Source: JAAYDY01 sp964500225 (lineage in GTDB: Bacteria > Planctomycetota > Phycisphaerae > FEN-1346 > JAACEH01). From it: DNA of 64,000 bases. This document shows positions 40,150 to 48,988 of the stretch, piece after piece. Within the stretch, counting starts at the first letter, position 1; each line of letters starts with the position of its first letter. The translations under genes were made by a program, and so were the position numbers. The stretch covers positions 1 to 64,000 of the forward strand of contig CAZCOA010000003.1 of NCBI GenBank assembly GCA_964500225.1, in the 5' to 3' direction. The notes under the pieces were generated by a model. The model was not told where the DNA came from. It searched no databases and saw only the letters and a program-made list of their open reading frames with translations.

Positions 40150-42882
40150 CTACGGAAGGTGCGGAATGGGGGCCTTGTCTTCGGGGCCCACGGTCACGGT
40201 CTTGCCGCCGGCCAGTTGCCCGGCGAGCGACGCCGGCGTCCACTGCCCGTCGGCGGGCCGCCACGTCCACGTGTCGGTGCCGTCGGGGCCGGTCACGACG
40301 ACCTTCGCGCTGCCATCGTCCTGCGGCTGGAGGGCCACGCCCAGGTTGCCGCGATGCCACGGATCGAACACGGCGGCGATGCGCACCGCGGAGGCCTTGG
40401 CCGTCGCCTGGAGCTGCTTCAGCCCCATCAGCTCGTTACGGTTCCTTGCGGTCGAGTCGGCGACGACGGCTGCCAGGGGCTTGTCGGCCGCCAACTGGAA
40501 GTCGCACGTCGCCTCGTCCGTCCGCAGGCGGAACCGCAGCGCCGCCGCATCGGCCGTTTCCACCTGTTGGGACTGGACCAGCCACGTCACGTCCGACTCC
40601 TGCTTCGCGCGAATGTCGTCGAGCAGCAGGATGTAGCGGCCCTTGACCCAGATGAGCGTGCGGCGGAAGCGGTCGAGGTCCTTGTACGCACCGCCGGCCT
40701 CGCCCTCGGCCACCACCACGTCGCCGGCGTCCTTGAAGGTCGTCGGACGTGCCAGCGTCGTCATGTCCTTCACGCCGCCGCGTCCCGGCTGCGTCCAGTG
40801 CTCGCCTTCGCCGATCTGCCCGGCGCCGTTGACCAGGATCGTGTTATGGCCGCTCGTGAGCTTCATGTACGAGTAGCCGTCGTCGCGGGCCACCTTGCGG
40901 CCGCCGGTGAAGATCTGGAACTGGTTGGCGTCCGGATCGTCGTGGGCCACGTTCAGGTACTTATACTCGTTGTCGTTGCGGTACTTGTTCAGTTTGAAGC
41001 CGCCGTAGGGCGACGACTTGAAGAACGCCGCCACGTTGTCGGCCTTCCACCCGTCGCGGACGTAAAACAGTCCCATGTCGCCGAAGTAGTAGGTTTTCGG
41101 CAACTTGTCGATGGAGCCGCCGGTCAGCGTCGGGTCGTACCACACCAGGGCCATCCAGCCGAACTGGAAGGCCTCGTTGACCTGGCGGCCCTTGTCGTTG
41201 GTGCGCATGTTGGCGCGGAGCATTTCGCGCAGGCCGTCCATCAGGTCGGCGTCGCGGCAATGGGCCGCATAGAGCCAGTGATACGAGTTGTAGCCGCCCG
41301 TGCCGCCGCTGTCGCCGTAGTCGAACGTGTCGGTCAGGCCCGGTGTGAGCGTCTGCATGCGGTACATGAGCGTGTTCTTGAAGAACGGCAGGTCGAGGTA
41401 CGAGGTGCCGTAGCAGCGGTCCGTGGCCTGCATGCCCAGGGCCAGATGCGCGCCGCCGAAGACCATGTACGACGGCGACTCGTGCGTCGTGCCGTCCTCG
41501 GGGAGCCAGTCGGCGATGAACTTCATTTCGTCGAAGGTCTTCTGAAGGATCCAGCCCTCTTCGGGCCGGTTCTCGGCGGCCGCCAGCACACACATCGTCA
41601 ACCCGGCGTTACGGTGCCAGCGGTGGTTGTTGTGCGGATCGGATTTCCAGTAGCCCGGCCCGCCGGCGGCCCCCAGGTGCCCGCGGTAGTACATCCGCCG
41701 CGCGTGCAGCAGCAGCTTGTCGCGGCACTTCTGGCGGAACTGCGGCTCCAGGTCGTTGTAGAGCCAGTCGTAGAGCAGCCCGGCGCCGATCATGATGTTG
41801 GCGGCGCTCATGCCGCTATCGGTCTCTTCGCCGGTCTCCCAGTGCTCCTGGGCGAGGAAGTGCTCCAGGAATCCCTTGGCCCGCTCGAAGCTCCGCTTGT
41901 CGCCGGTGATCAGATAATGCAGCCCGATGGTCGGCGACTTCCACAGGCCCTGCCGCTGGCCGTCCGTCGCGTCGTTCAAGTACGTCGCCTGTTTCGGCGG
42001 GTTGCACGCCGCGGCGTAGGCCACCAGGTCGTCCCAGAACGGCTTGCCCTCGTCGCTGGCGGCGAAGGCCTTGATCGTTTCGAGTCCCTCGGCGTCGAAG
42101 AGCACGCGCGGATGTTTGCCGACCAGCTCGGGCCGGATGCCCTTGAAGTTCTCGACGACCGGGTCGGCCTCCGGCACCACCGGCGGCGGGGGCGGGGGCG
42201 GCGTCGGCTGCACCTGCATCGGTCCGCCCAGTTCCACCGTCACGTCGTCCACCCAGACGGTCTGGTTGCGGTCGGCCGTCTGGTCGCCCAGGACCACCAC
42301 CCCGACGAAGCCGCCCACCTGCGACTGGTTCCAGTCGTACCGCTTGATCGGCTTGTCGTCGCATAGGAGCGACAGGCCCTTGGCCGCATCGAACTGGAAC
42401 GTCCACTTGTGCCAGCCCGCCTCGCGTTTCACGCCCAGGTACTGCACCTTGTGCCACGGCTTCAGCTTGGGATCGGTCAGGCTCCACTCGCCCACCGAGT
42501 AGGTCGTGTCGCCGCTCAGGTACCGGGCATAGAGCGACCCGACGGCCACCACGCGACCGTCTTTTTGTGCCAGCCCCCACAGCGATCCGTGCCCAGGCTC
42601 CTTCGGCTTGGCCGGCGCCGCGCCGCTCTCGTACACCCACATCTCCACCTTGCCGCTGCCGTCGGCGTCGCGCAGCGTCCAGACGGCCTTGCCGCCCGGG
42701 CCCACCTTCAGCGCCGCCCCGGCGCCTTCACGGTTCTTCTCCTTGTCGGCCGCGACGTCCCCGGCGACGGTCCAGCCGCTCAGGGCGTCCTCGCCGTTGA
42801 AGTCCGCCGTGGCGGCCGACGCGGAGCACGCCCACCACGCGCCGCACGTCAGGGCCAACAGCCCCACTGTCAGCGTTCTCAT
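40150..42882 (-). CDS. Secreted heparinase II/III-like polysaccharide lyase
   Basis: The 910-residue exported protein has a signal peptide ending near ASAAT and a jelly-roll/CBM-like domain (about 25-215). A Pro-rich linker (PTPPPPPPP) follows. The rest is a heparinase II/III-type fold: an alpha/alpha toroid from HPRVLFDAEGL (about 240) and a C-terminal beta-sandwich. Motifs expected in this family are seen: NHRWHRNAG, EDGTTHESPSYM, and SGHNTILVNG. Such enzymes cleave uronic-acid polysaccharides by beta-elimination. AAGGAGG precedes the ATG. It begins 33 bp after a URO-D-family gene on the same strand, so the two are probably co-expressed. Confidence 0.82.
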   Translation of the reverse strand: MRTLTVGLLALTCGAWWACSASAATADFNGEDALSGWTVAGDVAADKEKNREGAGAALKVGPGGKAVWTLRDADGSGKVEMWVYESGAAPAKPKEPGHGSLWGLAQKDGRVVAVGSLYARYLSGDTTYSVGEWSLTDPKLKPWHKVQYLGVKREAGWHKWTFQFDAAKGLSLLCDDKPIKRYDWNQSQVGGFVGVVVLGDQTADRNQTVWVDDVTVELGGPMQVQPTPPPPPPPVVPEADPVVENFKGIRPELVGKHPRVLFDAEGLETIKAFAASDEGKPFWDDLVAYAAACNPPKQATYLNDATDGQRQGLWKSPTIGLHYLITGDKRSFERAKGFLEHFLAQEHWETGEETDSGMSAANIMIGAGLLYDWLYNDLEPQFRQKCRDKLLLHARRMYYRGHLGAAGGPGYWKSDPHNNHRWHRNAGLTMCVLAAAENRPEEGWILQKTFDEMKFIADWLPEDGTTHESPSYMVFGGAHLALGMQATDRCYGTSYLDLPFFKNTLMYRMQTLTPGLTDTFDYGDSGGTGGYNSYHWLYAAHCRDADLMDGLREMLRANMRTNDKGRQVNEAFQFGWMALVWYDPTLTGGSIDKLPKTYYFGDMGLFYVRDGWKADNVAAFFKSSPYGGFKLNKYRNDNEYKYLNVAHDDPDANQFQIFTGGRKVARDDGYSYMKLTSGHNTILVNGAGQIGEGEHWTQPGRGGVKDMTTLARPTTFKDAGDVVVAEGEAGGAYKDLDRFRRTLIWVKGRYILLLDDIRAKQESDVTWLVQSQQVETADAAALRFRLRTDEATCDFQLAADKPLAAVVADSTARNRNELMGLKQLQATAKASAVRIAAVFDPWHRGNLGVALQPQDDGSAKVVVTGPDGTDTWTWRPADGQWTPASLAGQLAGGKTVTVGPEDKAPIPHLP

Positions 42883-42915
42883 GGAATCCTCCTTTGTTCT
42901 CCCATCCCATTGGCG

Positions 42916-43860
42916 TCATTCATCGGTCGGGGCAACAGGCCCGACGTTGTTTTCGTTCGGCCGGCGGCGCGTCGGCAGACGGTGCGTGCGGCCGGTCTGG
43001 TACATGGCCAGGATGTTGTCCACGGGAGCATCGACCTGGATGTAGGTGTGACCTGGTCCGAAGATATAACCCCCGTCGGCGCCGAGAATGTCGATCAATC
43101 GCCGTGCCTCGTCGGCCACGTCCTGCGGCGAGCCTTTGCACAAGACGTGCTGAAGGTCCAGGCCGCCCCAGAAACAGAGGTCGCGTCCGAAGTCGCGCTT
43201 GAGCCCCTGCGGGTCCATGCCCGCCGCACGAATCTGGATCGGCTCCAGCAGGTCCACGCCGGCGTCGATGATCATCGGCAGCAGAGGACGCACCGCCCCG
43301 CAACAGTGCAGCAGGAACTTCTTGCCGTACCGGTGGACCCGGTCGGTCGCCGCTCGCAGATACGGCACGATCATCCGCCGGAACACCTCGGGGCTGAACA
43401 GCGGCCCGAGTTGCGAACAGTAGTCGTCGGCCATGTACACGATGTCCAGCTCGGGGCCGCATGCCGCCAGCAGCCCGTCCAGGGGGGCCAACACACAGTC
43501 GGCGATGGTGCGGATGAGGTGCTCGGCGTACCGCGGTCGCAGGGCCATGTCCATCATGAGGTCTTCCATGCCGCGGACCCAGGTGGCGCGGAAGTAGGCG
43601 CCCCAGCCGAATGTGCCGACGATGGCGCGGTTGCGGTGGGCGGCGATCTCGGCGGCGCAATGGTCGAACGTCACGGCGTCCGGGCCCGGCCAGCGGTGCG
43701 CGTCGATGTCGGCAATCTCGTCCTTGCCGGCCAGCGGGCTGTAGCACAACTCGCCGTACGAGCCGCCCTCGTAGTGGACGACACGCGTGTGAAAGCCCCA
43801 CAGGCTGTCGGTCTCGGCGGCCGCCAGCACGCGATCGCGCGAAATCATCGTCTCGGACAT
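42916..43860 (-). CDS. URO-D-family protein, short N-terminus
   Basis: The 314-residue protein carries the URO-D-family barrel: FGWGAYFRATWVRGMEDLMMD, IVYMADDYCSQLGPLFSP, FLLHCCGAVRPLLPMIIDAG, and the end DGGYIFGPGHTYIQVDAP. It lacks most of the usual first 80 residues (the substrate-entry arm before DSLWGFHTRVV). The ATG has only a poor ribosome-binding site, and the frame stays open upstream to the N-gap without looking like URO-D sequence. It may be an N-terminally shortened family member or a mis-joined gene. It is the first gene of a pair with the heparinase-like gene. Confidence 0.7.
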   Translation of the reverse strand: MSETMISRDRVLAAAETDSLWGFHTRVVHYEGGSYGELCYSPLAGKDEIADIDAHRWPGPDAVTFDHCAAEIAAHRNRAIVGTFGWGAYFRATWVRGMEDLMMDMALRPRYAEHLIRTIADCVLAPLDGLLAACGPELDIVYMADDYCSQLGPLFSPEVFRRMIVPYLRAATDRVHRYGKKFLLHCCGAVRPLLPMIIDAGVDLLEPIQIRAAGMDPQGLKRDFGRDLCFWGGLDLQHVLCKGSPQDVADEARRLIDILGADGGYIFGPGHTYIQVDAPVDNILAMYQTGRTHRLPTRRRPNENNVGPVAPTDE

Positions 43861-43948
43861 GGTCTTGCGTTCTCGGTTCCGAGTCGTGCCGGTCCTTGCC
43901 GGCGCGACGAGCCGTCCCCCATCCCCTGAGTCTAGGCCGCCGGCCGCG

Positions 43949-44048
43949 NNNNNNNNNNNNNNNNNNNNNNNNNNNNNNNNNNNNNNNNNNNNNNNNNNNN
44001 NNNNNNNNNNNNNNNNNNNNNNNNNNNNNNNNNNNNNNNNNNNNNNNN
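43949..44048. other. Assembly gap of 100 N
   Basis: Exactly 100 N separate two contigs. The 9-base sequence CCGGCCGCG ends the left contig (43940-43948) and begins the right one (44049-44057), so the real gap may be tiny or absent. The length is a placeholder. Confidence 0.98.
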
Positions 44049-44178
44049 CCGGCCGCGTCGCTCCGTCAGAGCATCCAGCCCGGCCCGTTGCCGCTCAGCG
44101 CCACCGGCGCCGAGAAAACTTCGTGCAGCACCATGGCCTGGCTGTCGCCGCCCGTGGAGTCCATGTTGCACGCGATCA

Positions 44179-44862
44179 TCATGGCGCTGCGGCGGCCGAA
44201 GGCGACGATGGGGGGGCAGGGGCTGGCGATTCGGCGCCCGCGCTGACGCCCGCCGTCATCGCAAAACGCATCGCCTCTTCCACGCCCATCGCCACCGGAC
44301 GCACCTGGTCCGCCGGCACCACAAACGTCAGCCCTCCGATCATGTAGCTCATCGGCACGTACACCGCCATTCTCTTGCGGCCGTCGGCGTCCTGGGCAAG
44401 ACCGGTCACGTCCTCGCGTGTCACCATTGCCAGCGCATCCAGCTCGCTTCCCGGCAGCCGCACCAGCACCACACGCGAGAACGACTGCTTCTTGCCCCCG
44501 AACATGCCGAGCATGTCCTTGATGCCGCCGTAGAGGGTCTTGACGAGAGGTATCCGCTGGAACCACCCTTCCAGCCATGCGACCAGTTTGCGGATGAGCC
44601 ACCATCGCGCCACGATCCCGATGGCCAGCGCCAGCACCAGCCCGGCGGCAATCCCCATCCCCGGAACGTAGTACACGCTCTCGATCCCCAGCCATCCGAC
44701 CTGCGGTTCTCGGGCGTCGGGCGACGTGCCCAGCAGGTTTTTCAGCAGTCCGCCGAGCAATCCCTCGGCCATCTGCCCCAGCCAGATCAGGATCGACACG
44801 GTCACCAGTAGCGGCAGAACCAGGACCAGCCCCTGGGCCATCAGGTGAAGCAAGCGTTTCAT
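44179..44862 (-). CDS. DUF502-family membrane protein
   Basis: The 227-residue protein has two membrane segments (about 8-30 and 66-90) and the DUF502 signature FQRIPLVKTLYGGIKDM, followed by a soluble domain with VVLVRLPGSE and a late MSYMIGGLTFVVP strand. Its C-terminus is Ala/Pro-rich. DUF502 proteins occur widely in bacteria and plants without a firm function; a role in membrane trafficking or stress has been proposed for plant members. The assembly gap lies 130 bp downstream. Confidence 0.82.
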   Translation of the reverse strand: MKRLLHLMAQGLVLVLPLLVTVSILIWLGQMAEGLLGGLLKNLLGTSPDAREPQVGWLGIESVYYVPGMGIAAGLVLALAIGIVARWWLIRKLVAWLEGWFQRIPLVKTLYGGIKDMLGMFGGKKQSFSRVVLVRLPGSELDALAMVTREDVTGLAQDADGRKRMAVYVPMSYMIGGLTFVVPADQVRPVAMGVEEAMRFAMTAGVSAGAESPAPAPPSSPSAAAAP

Positions 44863-45042
44863 GGCATCGGTCTCCGGGATCGGTCCGCCGGGACTTCCGC
44901 GGCGGTTCCGACGGTCGATTCAACGGTATCCCGGCGGCGGGGGTTTGTCAACCATTGCCGCAGACGCGGCATCACGCGGAAGCCGGCCGGACAGTTCGGG
45001 ATCGCCGGCGCGGCGTGTCGGCAAGGGGCCGCTTCGGGAGCC

Positions 45043-45930
45043 TCAGGCGTCGAAGTAGCGGCCGACGATGGGGGCCAGTTTCTCGATCGCGGCGGAGCGG
45101 ATGCGTTTGCGGTCGCTCCAGATGGCCAGTTTCAGTGCATCGCGGCAGGAGCAGACGTCGGCGGCCTCGTCGGCGCCGATGCGCGGCACGGCAGCCCGGA
45201 TGAGCCGCAGGGCCGCCGCCGTCGCCGCGTTCAGGTTGCCGATGATCTCGGCCAGCAGGGTCTGCTGGTCGGCGTGTCCCTGGTGCTCGCGCCAGCAGTC
45301 GTAGTCGGTGGCCATGGCGACCAGGGCGTAGCAGATCTCCGCTTCGCGGGCGAGCTTGGCCTCGGGCATGCACGTCATGCCGATCAAGTGCGCCCCCCAG
45401 CGACGGTGCATGCGCGACTCGGCCCGCGTGGAGAACTGCGGCCCTTCCATGCAGACGTAGGTGCCGGCCGGATGGACCTTCAGGCCGATGCTCTCGGCCG
45501 TGGCCGTCAGCACCCGACGCAGCGACGGGCAGAACGGGTCGGCGAACTCGATGTGGGCCACGAAATCGTCGAAGAACGTGTTGGGCCGCGCCCAGGTCTT
45601 GTCGATCACCTGGTCGCAGATGACGAGGTCGCGCGGGCGAATCTCCTCCTGGAGGCTCCCCGTGGCGCCCGAGGCGATGATGTGCGTCACCCCCAGTTTT
45701 TTCAGGGCGTAGATGTTCGCCCGGTACGGCACGGCGCTCGGACGCAGCATGTGGCCCTCGCCGTGACGCGACAGAAACGCGATGCGGCGGCCGTCGATCT
45801 GGCCCATCAGCACCGGACCGCTCGGCGGTCCGAACGGCGTACTGACCTCGCGGGCCTCGCCCGTCAACTGGTCGGCCAGTGCCTGTCCCAACCCGCTGCC
45901 GCCGATCAATCCCACGATGGGTTCGCTCAT
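45043..45930 (-). CDS. mtnP: S-methyl-5'-thioadenosine phosphorylase
   Basis: MTA phosphorylase splits methylthioadenosine into adenine and methylthioribose-1-phosphate in methionine salvage. The 295-residue protein has the PNP_UDP_2 motifs VGLIGGSGL, FLSRHGEGH (phosphate site), MEGPQFSTRAES (substrate Met-Glu) and MATDYDCW. The length is typical (about 280-300). The ATG at 45930 follows AGGAG. A few family members prefer inosine or guanosine; the MEGPQFSTRAE and TDYDCW residues fit MTA use. Confidence 0.9.
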   Translation of the reverse strand: MSEPIVGLIGGSGLGQALADQLTGEAREVSTPFGPPSGPVLMGQIDGRRIAFLSRHGEGHMLRPSAVPYRANIYALKKLGVTHIIASGATGSLQEEIRPRDLVICDQVIDKTWARPNTFFDDFVAHIEFADPFCPSLRRVLTATAESIGLKVHPAGTYVCMEGPQFSTRAESRMHRRWGAHLIGMTCMPEAKLAREAEICYALVAMATDYDCWREHQGHADQQTLLAEIIGNLNAATAAALRLIRAAVPRIGADEAADVCSCRDALKLAIWSDRKRIRSAAIEKLAPIVGRYFDA

Positions 45931-46082
45931 GCCATGTCTCCTGCCTCTTGCGCTGCACGGTTCCGGTCGGGGCAACGATAGCACAGCCCCGCGCGAGTGT
46001 CAAGCAAGGCACAGAAAGACAGACGCGGCCCCGGGGTTCGAGGCCGCGCCGCGGCAGTGTCTATCGGCAGAACGGGCGCCCG

Positions 46083-47243
46083 CTACGGCTCTTTCTGCTT
46101 GTCGCGGCCGCCGTCGGGGGGCGCGTCGCCGCTGCTCTTGGGCGTGCCGCACGACTCGGACGACTGGATCGCCACCTTCTCGGTCAGTTGCGGGCTGAGT
46201 CCTTCGCCGCTCACGGTCCGCATGGCCTGCATCGCCAGGCCCACCTGCGCCTGCGGATGGACCATGATGTACACCGTCCGCACGTACTTGTCGCGCGCGG
46301 CGAGCCGCGCCTTCAGGTCCTCCAGCGACGAGGCCGCCCCCTCCAGCGTCATCGACCCGTCCTTGTCGATCTCGAAGGTCCAGGCCAGTTTCTTGCCTTT
46401 GACCTCCTCGCCGGTCGCCTGAAGAATCACCTTGACCTCGGTGCCCAGTGGCGGCAGCGCTTCGGTCCGTGCCATGAACAGCAGTTCCGTGTTCCGGTCG
46501 CTGGATTCGTAGGGCAGGTCGAGGATGGCCGTGGCGAAGTTCGACACGCAGATCACTGTTCCTTCGTAGTCGGCCGGGAAATGCCCCTCGTCGATCACGC
46601 CGCCGCAGAACACCCACTTCTGCGGCTGAGCCTGCTTTTCCGTCGAGGCATCGTTCATCAGCTCATGCGCTTCCTTGCGCACCGTTTTGCCGTCGGCCTC
46701 CCATTCGACGAACACACGCATCAGCGGTCCCGCAGGCGGCAGAAACGTGCCGTCCGATGCCACGGTTACGGCGTTGCCCGGCTTCAGGCCCAACAACATT
46801 AGCGCCACGTTGATGTGCAACGGACGGGCCTTCAGACTCACGATCGCCTCGTGTTCCCGCACGCGGTTGCCACAGGCGAACAACTCCAGGTACCCCTCGC
46901 GCAGACAGATCGTTCCGTCGATGGTCACGGTCTTGTCTTTGCGGTTGATGACCAAGTGCGGCAGACTGGCCGCACGAATGACGTCGGCGGTTTTCTCGGC
47001 TTCGGTCAACTGCGGCGGCTTCTCTTTCTCGGCGGCCAGCGTCGGCGTGACCATCGTGCCTGCGCCGACCACGTCGGCGCCGCCCTGGGCGGTCTTCGGC
47101 GCTGCCGCAGACTCCGCGGCCGCAGGCTTCCCGCCCGATTCCGACGCCGCACCTGCCGGTTCCTGCGCCGTCGCCGTCCAGGCCACCGCTGCCGCGACGA
47201 GCCACGCCGCACACCCTGCCGTCACCCATCCTCGAATTCGCAT
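46083..47243 (-). CDS. Exported YdjY-domain protein with an ExbD-like C-terminal domain
   Basis: The 386-residue protein has a signal peptide ending near TATAQ and an Ala/Pro linker. Its YdjY domain runs from about 90 (KTVTIDGTICLREGYLELFACG, then VNVALMLLGLKPG-type strand-turn). The C-terminal part (about 285-355: FEIDKDGSMTLEGAASSLED, then YVRTVYIMVHPQAQVGLAMQ) matches the strand pattern of the periplasmic domain of ExbD/TolR, but without a membrane helix. YdjY domains are frequent in planctomycetes and functionally unknown. The ATG at 47243 is supported by AAGGAA. It follows the lipoprotein gene by 69 bp on the same strand. Confidence 0.72.
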   Translation of the reverse strand: MRIRGWVTAGCAAWLVAAAVAWTATAQEPAGAASESGGKPAAAESAAAPKTAQGGADVVGAGTMVTPTLAAEKEKPPQLTEAEKTADVIRAASLPHLVINRKDKTVTIDGTICLREGYLELFACGNRVREHEAIVSLKARPLHINVALMLLGLKPGNAVTVASDGTFLPPAGPLMRVFVEWEADGKTVRKEAHELMNDASTEKQAQPQKWVFCGGVIDEGHFPADYEGTVICVSNFATAILDLPYESSDRNTELLFMARTEALPPLGTEVKVILQATGEEVKGKKLAWTFEIDKDGSMTLEGAASSLEDLKARLAARDKYVRTVYIMVHPQAQVGLAMQAMRTVSGEGLSPQLTEKVAIQSSESCGTPKSSGDAPPDGGRDKQKEP

Positions 47244-47312
47244 CGTGTCCATTTCCTTCGGCGGAGACTCCGCCTTCGCTCTAGCGCGGTCCGGACCGCC
47301 CATCCCTCGGAC

Positions 47313-48542
47313 CTACAGCTTCGCCTTGCACGCGTCCAGCGTCGTCAACGCGTATCCGGTCACCAGCGGCTTGTAGCCCTCGTGCCACCGGTCCACGTCG
47401 TTCGTCCACGACCCGTCCTCGTTCTGCAACTGGATCAGTTTCGCCGACAGCTCTTTGCGCCACGGATGCTTCGTGCCTTGGGCGTCGGTGATCGTCGGCT
47501 CGCCGTAGGCCCGCAACGCTTTGCCCATAATCATCAGGTAATAGTAGTATCCCTGCTTGCCCAGCTCGGGATTTTCTTCCAGCGTCCAGTGGTCGCCCAA
47601 CCATTTCAGCGCCGCCTGCACGCGCTTATCCTGCTTGTCTAGGCCGCAATAGATCAGGCTCAGGAACCCCGCATACGTCATCGACCCGTATCCTTTCAGC
47701 CCCTTCTGTCCGCTCGGCAGCACCACCTCGGGCGCCTTCGATTCTCCACCGCCGTGCGGCGTATAGATGAAGCTCCCGTCCGGCAGCGAGATGAACCTCG
47801 CCTCTTCCGTGGCCTGCGTGCGGCTGACGAACACCAGCGCATTCTTCAGCGCCGGATCGTCCGGCTTCAGTCCCGCTTCCCGTACCGCCTCGACGAACCA
47901 CTGCGTGTTCGACAGGTCCGGACGCTTATGGGTCCCGTACCCTGCGCCGCCAAAGTCTTCCGATTCCGGTCCCAGCCCTTCGCCCTGGTCCCACTGCAAA
48001 TCCTTCAGGAATGCCAGAGCCTTGTTCACGGCCTCGTCGTATTTCTTGTCTCCTGTGGCCTTCAGTACCATCAGGCAGATCGACGTCGTGTAGTTGCGGT
48101 ATCCTTCCTTGTCATAGATACCGCCGTCGTCCTTCTGGAATTTGAGCAGGTAGTTCACGGCTTTGACGATCATCGGGTCGTCCGCCGGTACGCCCGCCCG
48201 CAGCAACCCCAGCGTCGCCACGCTCGAAATGCCCATGTCCGTGGCCTCGGCCTTCTCCATCGGCAACCATCCGCCGTCGGCCTGCTGCGTCCGACGCAGG
48301 TACGCAATCGCCTTGTCAATCGCCGCCTGGGTGCCCGGCGCCACGTACTCCGGATCGGCCGCCGAGGCCGGCGCCGGTGCCGCCTCCTTGAACTCTGCCG
48401 CAGGGGCCGCCGCCGGTTGCGACGTCTCGTTGCTGCTTCCGGTTGATTTCGACGCCGCCGGCTTGGGTTCCCGCGTGCACGACACCACCAACACACCAGC
48501 CGCCATCAGCAACGGAAGCATCAGAACCGCGATTCGTCGCAT
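47313..48542 (-). CDS. Prenyltransferase-repeat lipoprotein
   Basis: The 409-residue protein has a lipoprotein signal peptide (lipobox VVSC, Cys22) and a linker rich in Ala and Pro. The rest is an alpha/alpha-barrel of prenyltransferase/squalene-oxidase repeats with DGGW/DGSW motifs (QQADGGWLPM, QKDDGGIYD, QNEDGSWTND). No DxDD or metal site of real cyclases or prenyltransferases is apparent, so it is probably a binding or structural protein. AAGGAGG lies 6 bases before the ATG, and a clear promoter lies upstream. The YdjY/ExbD-like gene follows, suggesting a shared envelope function. Confidence 0.8.
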   Translation of the reverse strand: MRRIAVLMLPLLMAAGVLVVSCTREPKPAASKSTGSSNETSQPAAAPAAEFKEAAPAPASAADPEYVAPGTQAAIDKAIAYLRRTQQADGGWLPMEKAEATDMGISSVATLGLLRAGVPADDPMIVKAVNYLLKFQKDDGGIYDKEGYRNYTTSICLMVLKATGDKKYDEAVNKALAFLKDLQWDQGEGLGPESEDFGGAGYGTHKRPDLSNTQWFVEAVREAGLKPDDPALKNALVFVSRTQATEEARFISLPDGSFIYTPHGGGESKAPEVVLPSGQKGLKGYGSMTYAGFLSLIYCGLDKQDKRVQAALKWLGDHWTLEENPELGKQGYYYYLMIMGKALRAYGEPTITDAQGTKHPWRKELSAKLIQLQNEDGSWTNDVDRWHEGYKPLVTGYALTTLDACKAKL

Positions 48543-48615
48543 GATCGTCCTCCTTTTCAAGTTGGGCTGCAACACCTCGTTGCCGCGCGACGGCTCGCCG
48601 TCGGCGCGGCCGCTC

Positions 48616-48645
48616 ATTATACGCACCAAGGCCGTCGATCTGCAA
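48616..48645 (-). promoter_or_regulatory. Promoter of the prenyltransferase-repeat lipoprotein gene
   Basis: TTGCAG (complement of 48640-48645) and TATAAT (complement of 48616-48621) are separated by 18 bp, 73 bases before the start. Confidence 0.65.
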
Positions 48646-48867
48646 GCAAACCCCCAGCGCGGCCCCGCCAGCGCGTTCAAGGGGCGCGCAAGAAACATGC
48701 CGTCGTGGCCATCCTACGGAATAATGAATAAAATACACGTTTTCAGTACTGTCAGGCCGCCTCGCAACCTCGCAAGCGCCGCCAGACCCGCCGCGCCTGC
48801 CCAAGCCCTGTCCACGCACTGCACATGTGTTGTGCTATCCGCCCCAGCCGCAAGCGACCAACGCTCG

Positions 48868-48900
48868 CCTATGGGGCGCCACACCTGCCCCGTCAGGCAT
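48868..48900 (-). repeat. Dispersed ACGGGG-loop hairpin, copy 2
   Basis: Read on the minus strand: ATGCCTGACGGGGCAGGTGT, then GGCGCCCCATAGG. Stem GCCTG/CAGGT (one G-T pair), loop ACGGGG. It shares the downstream GGCGCCCC element with the copy at 52600. Confidence 0.55.
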
Positions 48901-48988
48901 GCCGAATGCCTAGACCCTTCCCGCCCGTTGACGCACCGCCCGCCGCAATGCACAATGCACCTAACGTACGGGAAGGAGAACCACGGTC

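Larger units (their letters stand above)
48543..48988. other. Divergent intergenic region, 446 bp
   Basis: It contains the leftward promoter at 48616-48645 and a copy of the dispersed hairpin repeat at 48868-48900. I see no other gene or RNA. Confidence 0.5.

Noticed and set aside
44066..44178. Short minus-strand coding tail beside the assembly gap
   Set aside because: It is open in frame for only a short stretch and overlaps the end of the DUF502 gene; no start or family can be given.
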